Shown: positions 47,677 to 58,141 of the stretch, piece after piece
How the letters are laid out: each line of letters begins with the position of its first letter
Numbering within the stretch: position 1 is the first letter of the stretch
Assembly (NCBI RefSeq): GCF_029168945.1
Contig: NC_083610.1
Span: 73,151,580 to 73,215,579 of the forward strand
DNA length: 64,000 bases
DNA from: Cannabis sativa
Taxonomy: Eukaryota > Streptophyta > Magnoliopsida > Rosales > Cannabaceae
Reading direction: 5' to 3'
Notes under the pieces: generated by a model
The model's input: only the letters and a program-made list of their open reading frames with translations
Databases searched by the model: none
What the model was told of the DNA's origin: nothing
Program-made: the position numbers and the translations under genes

Positions 47677-49006
47677 ACCCCCAACTAGCTTATTGCTAGT
47701 CTCTAGCAATTAAAGCGAAAATAATGTCAACATGATATTTTTATAGGTCAAAAATTCTAAAAAGAATGGCACAAATATTCAAGCAAAATGTTAGTAACAA
47801 GCCAATAAAAACTTTTCAGAACTACCTTGAATAAATCTAGAGTTGTGAGTGTGTGCACCAAACCTGAGGCTTCTTACCACAAACCATAGCACATAAATAC
47901 TTTCGAAAAATATACCAAGTAAAAGTCTCAACTCCATTTGCCTCACAGGTATTGAAAATATTTATTCATGGCTAAAGATTTCACTCATGGAGTTGGAAAT
48001 TGAAAAGTGAGCACTCGAAAAGGATTAACTTAGGACAAACATTTGAATAAATATTGAAACGAAGATAGATTATGAATTATTTGGACAAACCACCATAAGA
48101 GTACCACAAACCAGCTTTTCAGGATTTTTAAACAAAAATAGACAATCTTTTACATTTATTCTAAGAGCCAAAACAAATAAAAAAAATGAAATACTACAAA
48201 CTTTTTTTTTCTTTTCTATTTTTTTTCAAACAAGAGGCAACATGTTAGACAAATGGATAGAAATGTTGCTCTTGCAATTTTTTTTCTTGTTTTTTTTTTT
48301 AACAAGAGGCAACATGTTGGATATAATGATGGAAATGTTGCTCTTGTTTTTTTTTTTTTTGTTTTTTTTGTTTTTTTTTTGCACATAAAGAAAATAATTA
48401 CAAAAAGGCTCCTTAATAAGATTTGTCTATAAAAATTATCCCTTAAAGCAACATCCAATCAAACCCTAGTACCATGTCCAAAATAATTATAATCATTTCT
48501 AAGAATCAATAAAAATTCAAAAGCTATTTTCTCAAATCTCGCCACTCACTAAAACATAAACACTTAAACTTGGTAGCTTTTCTAAGCAAATATGTGCTAA
48601 CAACCATCTTACCACAAAGTTTGGCATGTGCAATTTGTAACTCTAAAAAAATTCTAAGTAACAAAGATAGCAAAAATTGGCTTGAAAATAACATTTTACA
48701 AGAATAAATGAGTAATTTTTGAAAATTTTGACTATGAAAATATTAATATGACAAAAATTAAGAAACATGCTTGAATATGCTCACCACCCCCAACTAAAAT
48801 AAGACAGTGTCCTCAATGTCTAAAGATATAAAAATTAAAAGAATAGGGAAAGAGAACACCTGGAGAGCAAGCAACCATGGATAGCAGCGATATTGATCCT
48901 CTAAAAACATAAAAACTGAAAGAAAAAAATGATAACAAATAACAAAATAAGATGACAAAGATAAAAGGAAAAAGAGAACAAACCTGTGTACAAGATCGGG
49001 AAAGCA
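47677..49006 (-). other. Athila unit 2, 3' noncoding part (no MULE)
   Basis: The counterpart of 31440-32155 plus 44000-44615, uninterrupted. Twin hairpins lie at 48231-48274 and 48303-48346. At 48380-48400 it shows the empty MULE target site. Confidence 0.8.
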
Positions 49007-50652
49007 CTACTCAAGGCTGGTAAACCGGAGCCACGAGGATATCCTCGACAGGCTGGGGCACCCTCTCTATGTAGTGTTTCAGTCTTTGGCCATTCACTTT
49101 GAATTTTCTCCCATCGGTTGGGTCTTCGACCTCAACAACACCATGGGGGAAGACAGTTTTTACAATATACGGCCCAATCCACCGGGATCTCAGCTTCCAG
49201 GGTGGAGATGCAAGCGAGTGTCATAAAGATGCACTCGCTGATTTGGCTCAAATTCTTTCCTCAAGATCTGCTTGTCATGAGCCGCTTTTAATTTAGCCTT
49301 GTAGATCCTTGAGTTGTCATAAGCATCATTGCGCAACTCCTCAACTTCTGACAACTGAAGCTTACGATTAAGGCCTGCCGCGTTGAGATCAGAATTTAGG
49401 CTTTTTACAGCCCAGCATGCTTTATGTTCCAGTTCAACAGGGAGATGGCAGGCCTTGCCATAGACTAGTCTGTAAGGAGACATGCCTAGCTGAGTTTTGT
49501 AAGCAGTGCGGTAGGCCCAGAGAGCATCGAGAAGTCGGGAGGACCAATCTTTGCGGTCAGGGTTAACCGTCTTTTCTAAAATTTGCTTAATTTCACGATT
49601 AGCTAACTCAGCTTGGCCATTTGTCTGTGGGTGATAAGGCAGTGCAACCTTGTGAAGTACACCATACTTTTGCATCAAATGCTCAAAAGAGTGGTTGCAG
49701 AAATGGGTGCCTTGGTCACTGATGATAGCTCGTGGTGTGCCAAAACGAGATAACACATTTTCTTTTAAGAATTTCACAACAGTTGTGTTATCTGCATTTC
49801 GACATGGCACGGCTTCAACCCACTTGGAGACATAGTCTATGGCGAGGAGAATGTAAAGGTAGCCAGAAGAAGGTGGGAACGGTCCCATAAAATCAATTCC
49901 CCAACAGTCGAATATTTCTATTATGAGCATTGGGTTCAATGGCATCATGTGTCGGCGGGATAGCGCACCTAGTTTCTGGTACCTTTCACAAGATCGACAG
50001 AAATTGTTAGTGTCTTTGAACAAAGTGGGCCAGTATAGACCACCGTAAGATTTTGCGGCGAGTCTTTTTCATAGAAAAATGACCACCACATGCTTCGTTG
50101 TGGCAAAAGTTCAAGACACTAAAAATTTCATCATCTGGAATGCAACGTCTCATAATTTGGTCGGGGCAGTACTTGAAAAGATATGGATCATCCCAGTAAA
50201 AGTTACGGACCTCGACCAAAAATTTACGTTTATCTTGTGCATTCCAGGAAGCAGGAAGCTCACCAATCACTAAGTGATTAACAATATGAGCGTACCATGG
50301 TAACTTAGTGATGGTGTAGAGATGTTCATCAGGGAAGTCATCTCGGATAGCAGGGCCATCAGCGGAATCAGAAAACTCTAGACGAGATAGGTGGTCCGCT
50401 ACCACATTTTCAACTCCTTTCTTATCCTTGATGGTCAAGTCAAATTCCTGTAACAGAAGGATCCACCTAATTAAGCATGCCTTAGCATCCTTTTTGGAAA
50501 GGAGGTACTTAAGGGCAGAGTGGTCGGTGAAGACCGTGATAGGGGAACCGATCAGGTAGGAACGAAACTTGTCAAGTGCGAATACTACGGCAAGCAACTC
50601 TTTCTCAGTAGTAGAATAGTTCATTTGAGCACTATTAAGAGTTCTACTTGCA
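49007..50652 (-). pseudogene. Athila RNase H-integrase, unit 2
   Basis: Same layout as unit 1. RNase H lies in 50007-50738 and integrase in 49190-50023, with catalytic region [17 protein letters not shown] and [10 protein letters not shown] all present. Different damage: a frame change near 50040-50060 (GTAAGATTTTGCGGCGAG) and one base missing near 49198 (CTTCCAGGG against CTTCCCAGGG), which truncates the tail. The integrase stop seen in unit 1 is absent here. Confidence 0.9.
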
Positions 50653-50720
50653 TAGTATAGTGGTAAGTATTCCCGCCTGTCACGCGAGTGACCCGGGTTC
50701 GTTCCCCGGCAACGGCGCCA
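50653..50720 (+). other. Captured tRNA-Asp(GUC) sequence, unit 2
   Basis: Identical to the unit 1 copy, including the same junction at tRNA position 8, T at position 58, A in the anticodon stem and encoded CCA. The capture therefore precedes the duplication of the unit. The PBS is at 50703-50720. Confidence 0.92.
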
Positions 50721-50725
50721 AAAAT

Positions 50726-52068
50726 TGATGTCGCCCAATTAGTTACACTGCGGTCGCGGTAGTAAACGGGCTATATGTCGTATCCACAGGGAGGAAAAAT
50801 ACACTCAAAAGGACAGTTAGTCATTTTACGAGAATAAAATATGAACCTTGAATGTGATGAGAATATTGAGAAAATGTTTTTTAAAAATTAAACAAGTAAT
50901 TAAAACGAGAAGTGATCAGAAAATGATTATGGAAGACACAAGCTTTGTACATGCAATTATATTTTCCTAATAAAATTGATTCTTTAACCTCAACTATAAT
51001 TCTACACCATTAATTATAGTTGGAAAGTGTGTATGATTAAGCTTACTACAAAAATATGTTCCCTAATTAAATTAATACTACTTCTAAAAATACTATCATA
51101 TTATATAATTTAAATCGACAAAATACCACCGGCAGAATGCAGTAAAAATCATATAATATAATAAACACTCTAATAATTAATAGTCTAACTTACATAAGAA
51201 AAGCATGACTGAACTTATATAAAAGGTACTATTAAATTTAAAGTGTAATTAAGAAGAAGATAAATTTAATATAACAAATGTGAAAATGAAGAACAAAGAG
51301 AATCAATATATTAGAAGAATAAAAATTGCATGAACTTACACTTGAGTCTTGCCAAAGAAATTAGCCTAGAAAAGGCATTGTCTTTACACCAAAATTAATA
51401 AAACAAAATAAAGAAGAAAGAAAGAAAAGACACAATTTTGGTATAATAACTCTAGGTAAAATCTGATGCTTTTGCTCTCCTAACTAGTCCTATTTATAAA
51501 GTTAAAATGCTCCCCAAAATTGATATTTTCGTGTACAGTATAATGGGGAAAGTGGCACAAAATTCTGAGAGAAAATAGCTATAATGAACAATTTTCAATC
51601 AGCACTAGGAGACAAAAGGCAACATGGGGGATACGTGGCTTTGTTGGAGAGACCTGTGCGTTAGAATTGTTGGGGAAGTGGCTTGTGCGCATCAGTGATG
51701 GGGAGTGGTCCCACGTACTTGGTTTAGGCCTTAGATGAGAGTGGTTGATATTGGTTGATTGGTAAGAGAAAATTTGGAGTGGTGCTTGGGCTTGGACTCA
51801 CATGAACAATATTTTTCCAACAAATATTATTGATGATGACATGAAGAGAAGGCCTTGATTAGGTCATGTATTGGACTTCTTCCTTGATCTCATTCATTTA
51901 TAATTTTATCACCTCATAAAATTTCTGGAAAAATAACACAAAATGAATATAAATTAAATATTTCCAATTAAAATAAATTTACCATAAAAACTAAAGAATA
52001 TTTAATTTATATTAATTATATATGTATAAATAAAGGCTTAAAATGTACCAATATGAGTCTTAATCACA
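50726..52068 (-). repeat. Athila derivative LTR C (5' LTR)
   Basis: 1343 bp and nearly identical to LTR B. Its outer end meets the Tekay gag at the AGCTT duplication. Confidence 0.92.
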
Positions 52069-52072
52069 GCTT

Positions 52073-52396
52073 CACAAACCGCTCAAACACGGAATCTCTA
52101 TGCGGCATCATAAACCCCTGGTTACCCACCACTGGCACAGGCACTGGTGGTAACACTTGCTCAACAGGGGCAGCCGGTGCCGGTTGCCTTAATCGATGCA
52201 ACTCTTCCTCTTGACGAAGTATGATACCTCGCATTTCATGGAACATCTGCTGCCAGTCAGCAGGAGGATTAGCATTGCCAACCCCCGCATTATCCCCCGG
52301 ATTCTGTGGAGGTGCAGGCGGTGCCGGTGGATTGGTTTGGTCTACACCATGCTCTACTTGCTCGCCCTGTGGTCTAGATAATTGCGGAGGGTCCAT
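52073..52396 (-). pseudogene. Tekay gag, N-terminal part
   Basis: ATG at 52396 opens MDPPQLSRPQGEQVEHGVDQ, followed by WQQMFHEMRGIILRQEEEL (coiled-coil-like), a proline-rich stretch, and SVFERFVKL at the insertion point. The reading continues as QPPTFLEG at 30093 after removal of the Athila complex. The upstream in-frame ATG at 52450 is less likely. Confidence 0.8.
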
Positions 52397-52731
52397 TTTT
52401 ACAAGTACCCCTGTAACCAACAACCCTACCGAGTTAAGCACCAATACCACACTTATGCACTTATTACCTTAAACCCTAACTCAACTATTTACTTCATATA
52501 ATTAAACACTTAACATATAGCATTTTAAGCATGGCATCATATATCACATGAATACTCTAGATGCTTACATACTTCCTAAAATGAAAAGCGGTAAATAATT
52601 GATCAAATAAGCAGTAAAGTATTTACTCTCAACACTTACTGCACCACGAGTCGAGCTTATCTCTGACGATGATTGTACATGTTCGGCCGGTCTACAGGAA
52701 GTTTAAAAACCTTGGCGCTCTGATACCAAAC
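52397..52731 (-). other. Tekay leader and primer-binding site
   Basis: A noncoding leader between PBS and gag. The PBS at 52717-52728 reads TGGTATCAGAGC in the minus sense, an exact match to the initiator tRNA-Met type. Confidence 0.85.
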
Positions 52732-54569
52732 TATAACGTCCTAAGATTTCGGCACGCTACCCAATATGATTAAGAAACCCTAATCCCCTAAACGAGATTG
52801 GTTTTAAAATAAGCGCGGAAATTAAAACTTTAAACGAAAACGGAATGAAAATAAACTTGTAATAATTTTCACCTTACAAACAAAAGTTACATGTTTCGGG
52901 ATCCCAAAAAAATTATTTTACAAAATATTACAAGTCTTTTCTCCTTAGCCGACCTAAGCGGCAAAAATAGAGTTACAAAAGTTTCAACGCTGGTAGACCC
53001 CAACCCGCTTGGTCTAGTGTGGCCCGAACATGTACATACATCGCCCAACTCCCATACTCATGGCTGATCAGAGATAGATTTACCCTTTCCTGCACAGTAG
53101 AGCACCCACGAGCCAAGCCCAGCAAGACAGTAAGATATATCGTTAATCATATATAACTCATCACATAAATAATAATAATGCCATTTCATATTTGTCTGTA
53201 TGACACAGACCTGCGTGTTACGCTCACACGCCTATTTATGTCTATGTGGCATAGACCTACATGTTACGCTCACACGTCTAATTACAATAAGGCTTTAGAA
53301 CGGTTCATCTCGGTTCTAGTTACAGAGTCCAACCCGATTATGCCTTGAACACATAACCCTTTACTTCAATATACAGCTATATACATCATGGCATAACAAT
53401 TACATATTAACAATTCACTTGGGTAATAACCCTAAGCCAATAAACCGCTCACTTTAGAGTAATAACTCTAATCCCGGTTTCTAGTTTCTCATATAAATCA
53501 CATTCCATATAAGCGCCATTGCGCATATCTCTACGTGCTAACTACTATCTTACATGATGTCCCAAAAATATGGAGATTCCAAATCCCCGGGTGCTCCTGA
53601 CCAAGTGCCGGTAATCCTAGTCACAATTCCGGGATACACAAGTATAGGGTTAATCCCAAAATCTATTTCCACAAATTAAAAACTGGGCATTTAAATTCCA
53701 AATATTCAGATAGAGCTCGGAACGAGCTTTCCAATGATATAAAGAACATCCTAAACGGAATTCCGAGTCAAAAGTTATGACCAAAACAAAAACCCGAAAA
53801 AAATACAATAAGCTGCCAAAAATGGCCGCGGCTACTGGGTTTAAAAACCCAGGAAACCCAGTTTCCAGCCACGAAATTGCATCCAAAAATACCAATTTTC
53901 ATGCTATATCAACCCATAATCATACCAAACTTCCACCTAACATAAACCAAGTAATTAGAGAGGAATTACACCTAATTCACTCTCCAACAACACCAAAAAC
54001 CAGCAACTAAAAATCATCCTTCAACAATGAATTTCAGCCCCAAAACTCATCCATTTCAACTCAATTCACAACCAAAACTTAAATCCATTAAATAGATTTT
54101 CCAGTAATTAAATCAAAAGCTTAAAACACAATTCATGCATTAAAAATTCAATGGTAAAAATCCCAAAAATTCAGATTAAACATCATAAACTTCAAAGCTC
54201 CAACTTAAGCAAAATCACCAAGAACTTCAAGCTCAAGAACTTGAACTTGAACAATTAATTTCAAAGTTCAATAAGAGAATAAAAACACAATAAAATTCCT
54301 TTTAAATTCTGTCTAAACCTAACCCAACATCAATTCAAAAGATCCAAGTACAAACATGCTCAAATCAATAAGAAAACACTAACATGCATCTCAAGACCAT
54401 CCCAACCTATTTCATGCTTTTCAACCATAAAATCACAGCAGCAAATTCATTAAATTTCAGCAATAGAAAAACTACCTCAAGCTTCAATGCAATGATCAAG
54501 CCACAACTCAAACAATTCTTCAATTTCAAGCTTGAATACCAAACAAATCACCAATTTTTCAACCAAATA

Positions 54570-54652
<83 letters not shown>

Positions 54653-55210
54653 AAGGGGGCTGTTTTAGAGTTAAGGTAAATGCAGAAATGAATTTCATTT
54701 TTTTACAAAGAATGCCTTTAGTTGAAAATAAATCCAAAATACATATTTACCATTTTGCCCCTAGGGCCATTTCTCACATACTCAAACAATCAAGGGCATT
54801 GAATTCATTTCATCTATAACACATATTTAAATAATTTCAGATTATTCACACATAAATAAAATGCCAATAATTTATCCCAAAATTATATTTCGGCCCCGAA
54901 CCCGGTTCGGCCCGAAATACCCGATTGTGACTATACCGCGCCAACTTGTCAGAACACACATGAAAAAGGACACACCAGATATACTATATAATAATATAGT
55001 TCATAAGCACATAAATAAATTAAATTCACAGTTTTACCCTTCTCGGGTCAAAATTACTAAAATACCCCTAACTCACCAACGGGGTCTTAACATGTCATTT
55101 CTCATATTAATTCGCATATAATAAATTATAATATAATATAATTCTACAATAATACTCAATTAACTAGTTAGGGCTTTGCTAATCCATTTCCTTAATTCCA
55201 GGGTATTACA
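52732..55210 (-). repeat. 5' LTR of the Tekay element (2479 bp)
   Basis: Uninterrupted copy of the LTR at 21461. The inner terminus has mutated (TATAACGTCC for TGTAACGCCC); the outer terminus GGGTATTACA is intact. A (GA)n tract lies at 54573-54646. Confidence 0.92.
54573..54646. repeat. (GA)n microsatellite in the Tekay 5' LTR
   Basis: About 37 AG units in the same position as the tract at 23296-23367. Confidence 0.95.
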
Positions 55211-55215
55211 ATCGA

Positions 55216-55461
55216 CCTCCTTGGGGTCGTCTATCTCCACATGAGGCTCCCCATGTGGCATCTGGTCATTGGTGTCAGTCCTGAGAGAAGTTGGTGGTGG
55301 CCTTGGAAGAAGAGTTGAGGAGTTGGTTCCGAGGCTTGCTCCTGGTGCTTAAGGTGCAAAAGTAGTCCCGATTCCAACTCCATCAACTGGCATGCCCTCA
55401 GTTGTTCGGCCAGTTGTTGGAGTCTGTTTGTCAACACTTGTAAACGTGTTGCAACCATCTT
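55216..55461 (-). pseudogene. Tat-like gag, N-terminal part
   Basis: The minus-strand ORF starts MVATRLQVLTNRLQQLAEQL, a coiled-coil-like gag N-terminus just downstream of the PBS-like site. It runs into the Tekay insertion, and the remainder resumes at 21460 going left. Confidence 0.6.
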
Positions 55462-55486
55462 GTTTAGTAACTTTCTTGAGTTGTGG

Positions 55487-55504
55487 CTCTCAATGAAAGC
55501 ACCA
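55487..55504 (-). other. PBS-like site of the Tat-like element
   Basis: TGGTGCTTTCATTGAGAG in the minus sense, six bases after the LTR end. The same motif, decayed, follows the LTR at 13079. I do not assign the tRNA. Confidence 0.55.
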
Positions 55505-55510
55505 AAATAT

Positions 55511-57666
55511 TGACTTAAAAATCTAGACTCTTCTAAGCCACACCCGCTCGCTAGATTGGCGAGAATGAATAAGTAGTTAAATATTTATAAGAGAGACACA
55601 ACAAATTTATAGTAGTTCACCTCTTATATCGCAATAGTAATGGGGCTACGTCTACTTTGAGTTTTTATTTCTCACGAGATGGTAATTACAACAATAGACT
55701 AAGTGTCAAAAGCTCCGAATTCTAGAGAGAGAAGCTCTGACCTTGTGGGTAATTTTCTGAATATGAAAAATAAACTAAGGGAGCTCTCCTTTTATAGGTG
55801 AAAGAGGCCACAAAAATAGGAAAAAAAATACAAATAAGATGTTTTTGACCATTGATGATGATCTATGGTGAAAATTAGCTTTTGGTGGTGATGGCGAACT
55901 TTTAGTGCCTAGCAGATCTCGCTACGGGTAACTCAAAGTTTATTTTTGTAACTCCTATGGGGTGAATTTTAATGACAATAACTTCAGAATTACATCTAGA
56001 TTGTGAGACATGAATTGATAAAGCATTGAATTAGCTTCGAAATTCAAGTTGAATTGAGTCAATCGAATAAAAATTGAGTGAGTTATGTCTGTTTTACTGA
56101 AGGCAGTTCATGACCCAGTGTCCAGATTGACATCTAACAACCAGGTTGACATCCCAACGCCTAAGTTGACATATGATGTCAACCTGTACGCTGTGTAAGT
56201 GTAAAAACATCCAAGGGGTATCCTTTAAGATGCATAAGTGATATTTTGACATCACTTAGTCTACTTACATGTTTTGGCAAAGCTGGTCACTGATTCTCAG
56301 AGATGTTACTGTTTTGCGAAAATGAGAGACTCGAAACTCTTCATTTCTGGTTGAGCTAGAAATGAGAAATATAAAGTTGTGAATTTAATTTTTCTGACTT
56401 CATAGATCCTTATCATTGTGAAAAACTAGATACATCGTCGAAACGACATCAGATTCAAATAAGCAGAGTCTAGTGCACTAGACCTTTTGTCAACCTGGGC
56501 ATTGGGTACTTACTCGCGAGCTACTGAGATTTTGTTTTTGATACTTCCAAGGCTTCTAAACTTGAGGACGAGGTCTCCTACCTCGTTTTTGACCATTTTG
56601 AATTCAATGGTCGCATCAAATTTGGTATTTGAGCAATTAAAGGCAGTGTCCTAGGTTGATTGTCAACCTGGGCGTTGGGCCCAGCCCTAAGTCAACCTGG
56701 GCATAAGGCCCTATTTCCAAGTATTCGAGATTGTGGTTTTCTCTCTGAGTTTGCTTGAATCTTTGTTATTTCTGATGACAGAAAAAATGCCCAGAATACT
56801 TTTTGTTGAACTTGATCGTATTGTCAACCTGGGTGCAAGGCCCAGCCCCAATTGTCAACCTGGGCGTTGGGTCCCCCTTTTCCCATTTAGAAATTTTGTT
56901 TGGTCACCAAAAATAGTTAAATTTCAATATTTTCTAAAAATGAAGAAGATGCTCAAAAGAATTCTTGAAAAACTTCATTTTAAATAATCGAGGTTGACAA
57001 AATGTTAACATTGGCCCAGGGCTAGCCCCAGGTGTCAACCTGGGCGCTAGGCCATGTTTTTTGTGCCCAAAAATTGTTGTTTTTCCTTTAAAAGGACTTA
57101 TTTCCCAATTTTTGATGAAGATGAAAAAGTTGAATCTCTGATTTGATACTTGGAAGGCGCCTAGATTGACAGATTGTCAACCTAGGCAGTGGGTGCTCAA
57201 GGCCCCAGGTGCTCAAAAATCAACTTGGTCTGATTCTTATTTTGACGCCTTAAATATGTCTGTGGTATGTCTAGTTGATGTCCAATACAAGTTTTGACCA
57301 TTTTGCACTAAGACAGTCCCAAAAACTAAAATCCTAGTTGAGGATGTCAACTTGGGCGCCGGGTGAAATCCTAGGTGCCCAAGTTAGCTTCCGAGTTACA
57401 GGTTTAAGTAATTTTAGCTCTCAGGGCTATGATTAGGTTGCTCCATGTCTTCATGATACAAAATACTGAAAGATAGTGGGTTAGACTCAAGTTATTGAAG
57501 TCCTAACTTCCATCCCGAAGATCCTGAAGTCAACCTGAGCGTAGGGCTAGGGTCCCTCCCAGGTCGACTGCTATGACTCGGGTCTACTCAACTCTGTAAC
57601 ATCATCCTTCATGTCACGTGTCAAACATTGATGTCCATGTCACCGGGAAAAGTTCCCGGGTTAACA
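55511..57666 (-). repeat. 5' LTR of the Tat-like element
   Basis: In the minus sense it begins TGTTAACCCGGGAAC, with a palindrome CCGGGAA-CTT-TTCCCGG, and ends AAGTCA before the PBS-like site. TTTTATAGGTG near 55790 may mark the promoter. The interior carries many GTCAACCTGGGC motifs. The matching 3' LTR is not in the window, so no target duplication can be shown. Confidence 0.6.
56489..57540 (+). repeat. Degenerate GTCAACCTGGGCGTTGGG repeat array inside the Tat-like LTR
   Basis: GTCAACCTGGGC or one- to two-base variants start at about 56489, 56662, 56691, 56823, 56853, 57033, 57176, 57346 and 57529, each followed by GTTGGGC-like bases. Inverted forms occur near 56150. Spacing is mostly 130-185 bp, with two close pairs about 30 bp apart. 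Confidence 0.7.
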
Positions 57667-58141
57667 GGTTGGTAGCCTATTATTTTATGGTTATTTTAAT
57701 TAGAGCTAGTTTTAGAATAACGTCTATGAATGTGCATGAATTTATTGAGCATGTTTCCAACTTTCTTTCCCAACATTTTTATCCTATTAAACACCTATTA
57801 AAGTGCTGGTAACAACTATGAGGTGAAGGGAATTTGACTTTCTAAAGCAATCTTCAAATACTAAAGTGCTCATTTTATAACAATCAATTTTCTATCAACA
57901 AGCACTTGCTAAAAAACATAAGACTTGATAATTTCCAAAGCTATTTTCATGAGAGTTCTCTTAGTGCTTAGAGATAGGGACAAATAAGCTTTTTGACAAA
58001 AATTATATACCTCGTTCAAGTCATGATATCTCCACTAATCTACACTAATCTAATTGTGAGTGAGTGTTTATATATATTCTTCTTTTGTTATATATATATA
58101 TCATAATGCATGTTGTATTCTTCTTTTATTTTTCATATATA
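57667..58141. other. Intergenic AT-rich sequence
   Basis: No gene recognised between the LTR and the Helitron-like element. Confidence 0.4.

Larger units (their letters stand above)
30099..52067 (-). mobile_element. Athila-type Ty3 deletion derivative, tandem LTR-int-LTR-int-LTR
   Basis: Three LTRs (30098-31439, 46334-47676, 50726-52068) separate two internal regions of about 3.05 kb. The outer boundary carries AGCTT at 30094-30098 and 52068-52072. Rejoining the flanks restores the Tekay gag reading FERFVKLQPPTF. Each unit encodes only RNase H and integrase of Athila type; gag, protease and RT are absent. A tRNA-Asp-derived sequence lies between LTR and RNase H. With the MULE and its 9-bp duplication removed, both units have the same 4392-bp period. 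Confidence 0.9.
21461..55210 (-). mobile_element. Tekay-type chromovirus (Ty3), 33.75 kb with nested insertions
   Basis: LTRs at 21461-25793 (3') and 52732-55210 (5') enclose gag-pol on the minus strand. The duplication ATCGA flanks it at 21456-21460 and 55211-55215. Protein order (gag, zinc knuckle, protease, RT, RNase H, integrase, chromodomain) and an initiator-Met PBS identify a chromovirus of Tekay type. It is interrupted by a copia solo LTR and by the 22-kb Athila complex. Without these it is about 9.9 kb. Internal stops and frameshifts make it defective. Confidence 0.92.

Noticed and set aside
56489..57540. CRISPR-like array
   Set aside because: The repeats are short, degenerate and irregularly spaced, and they lie in a plant LTR. 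No Cas genes are present.
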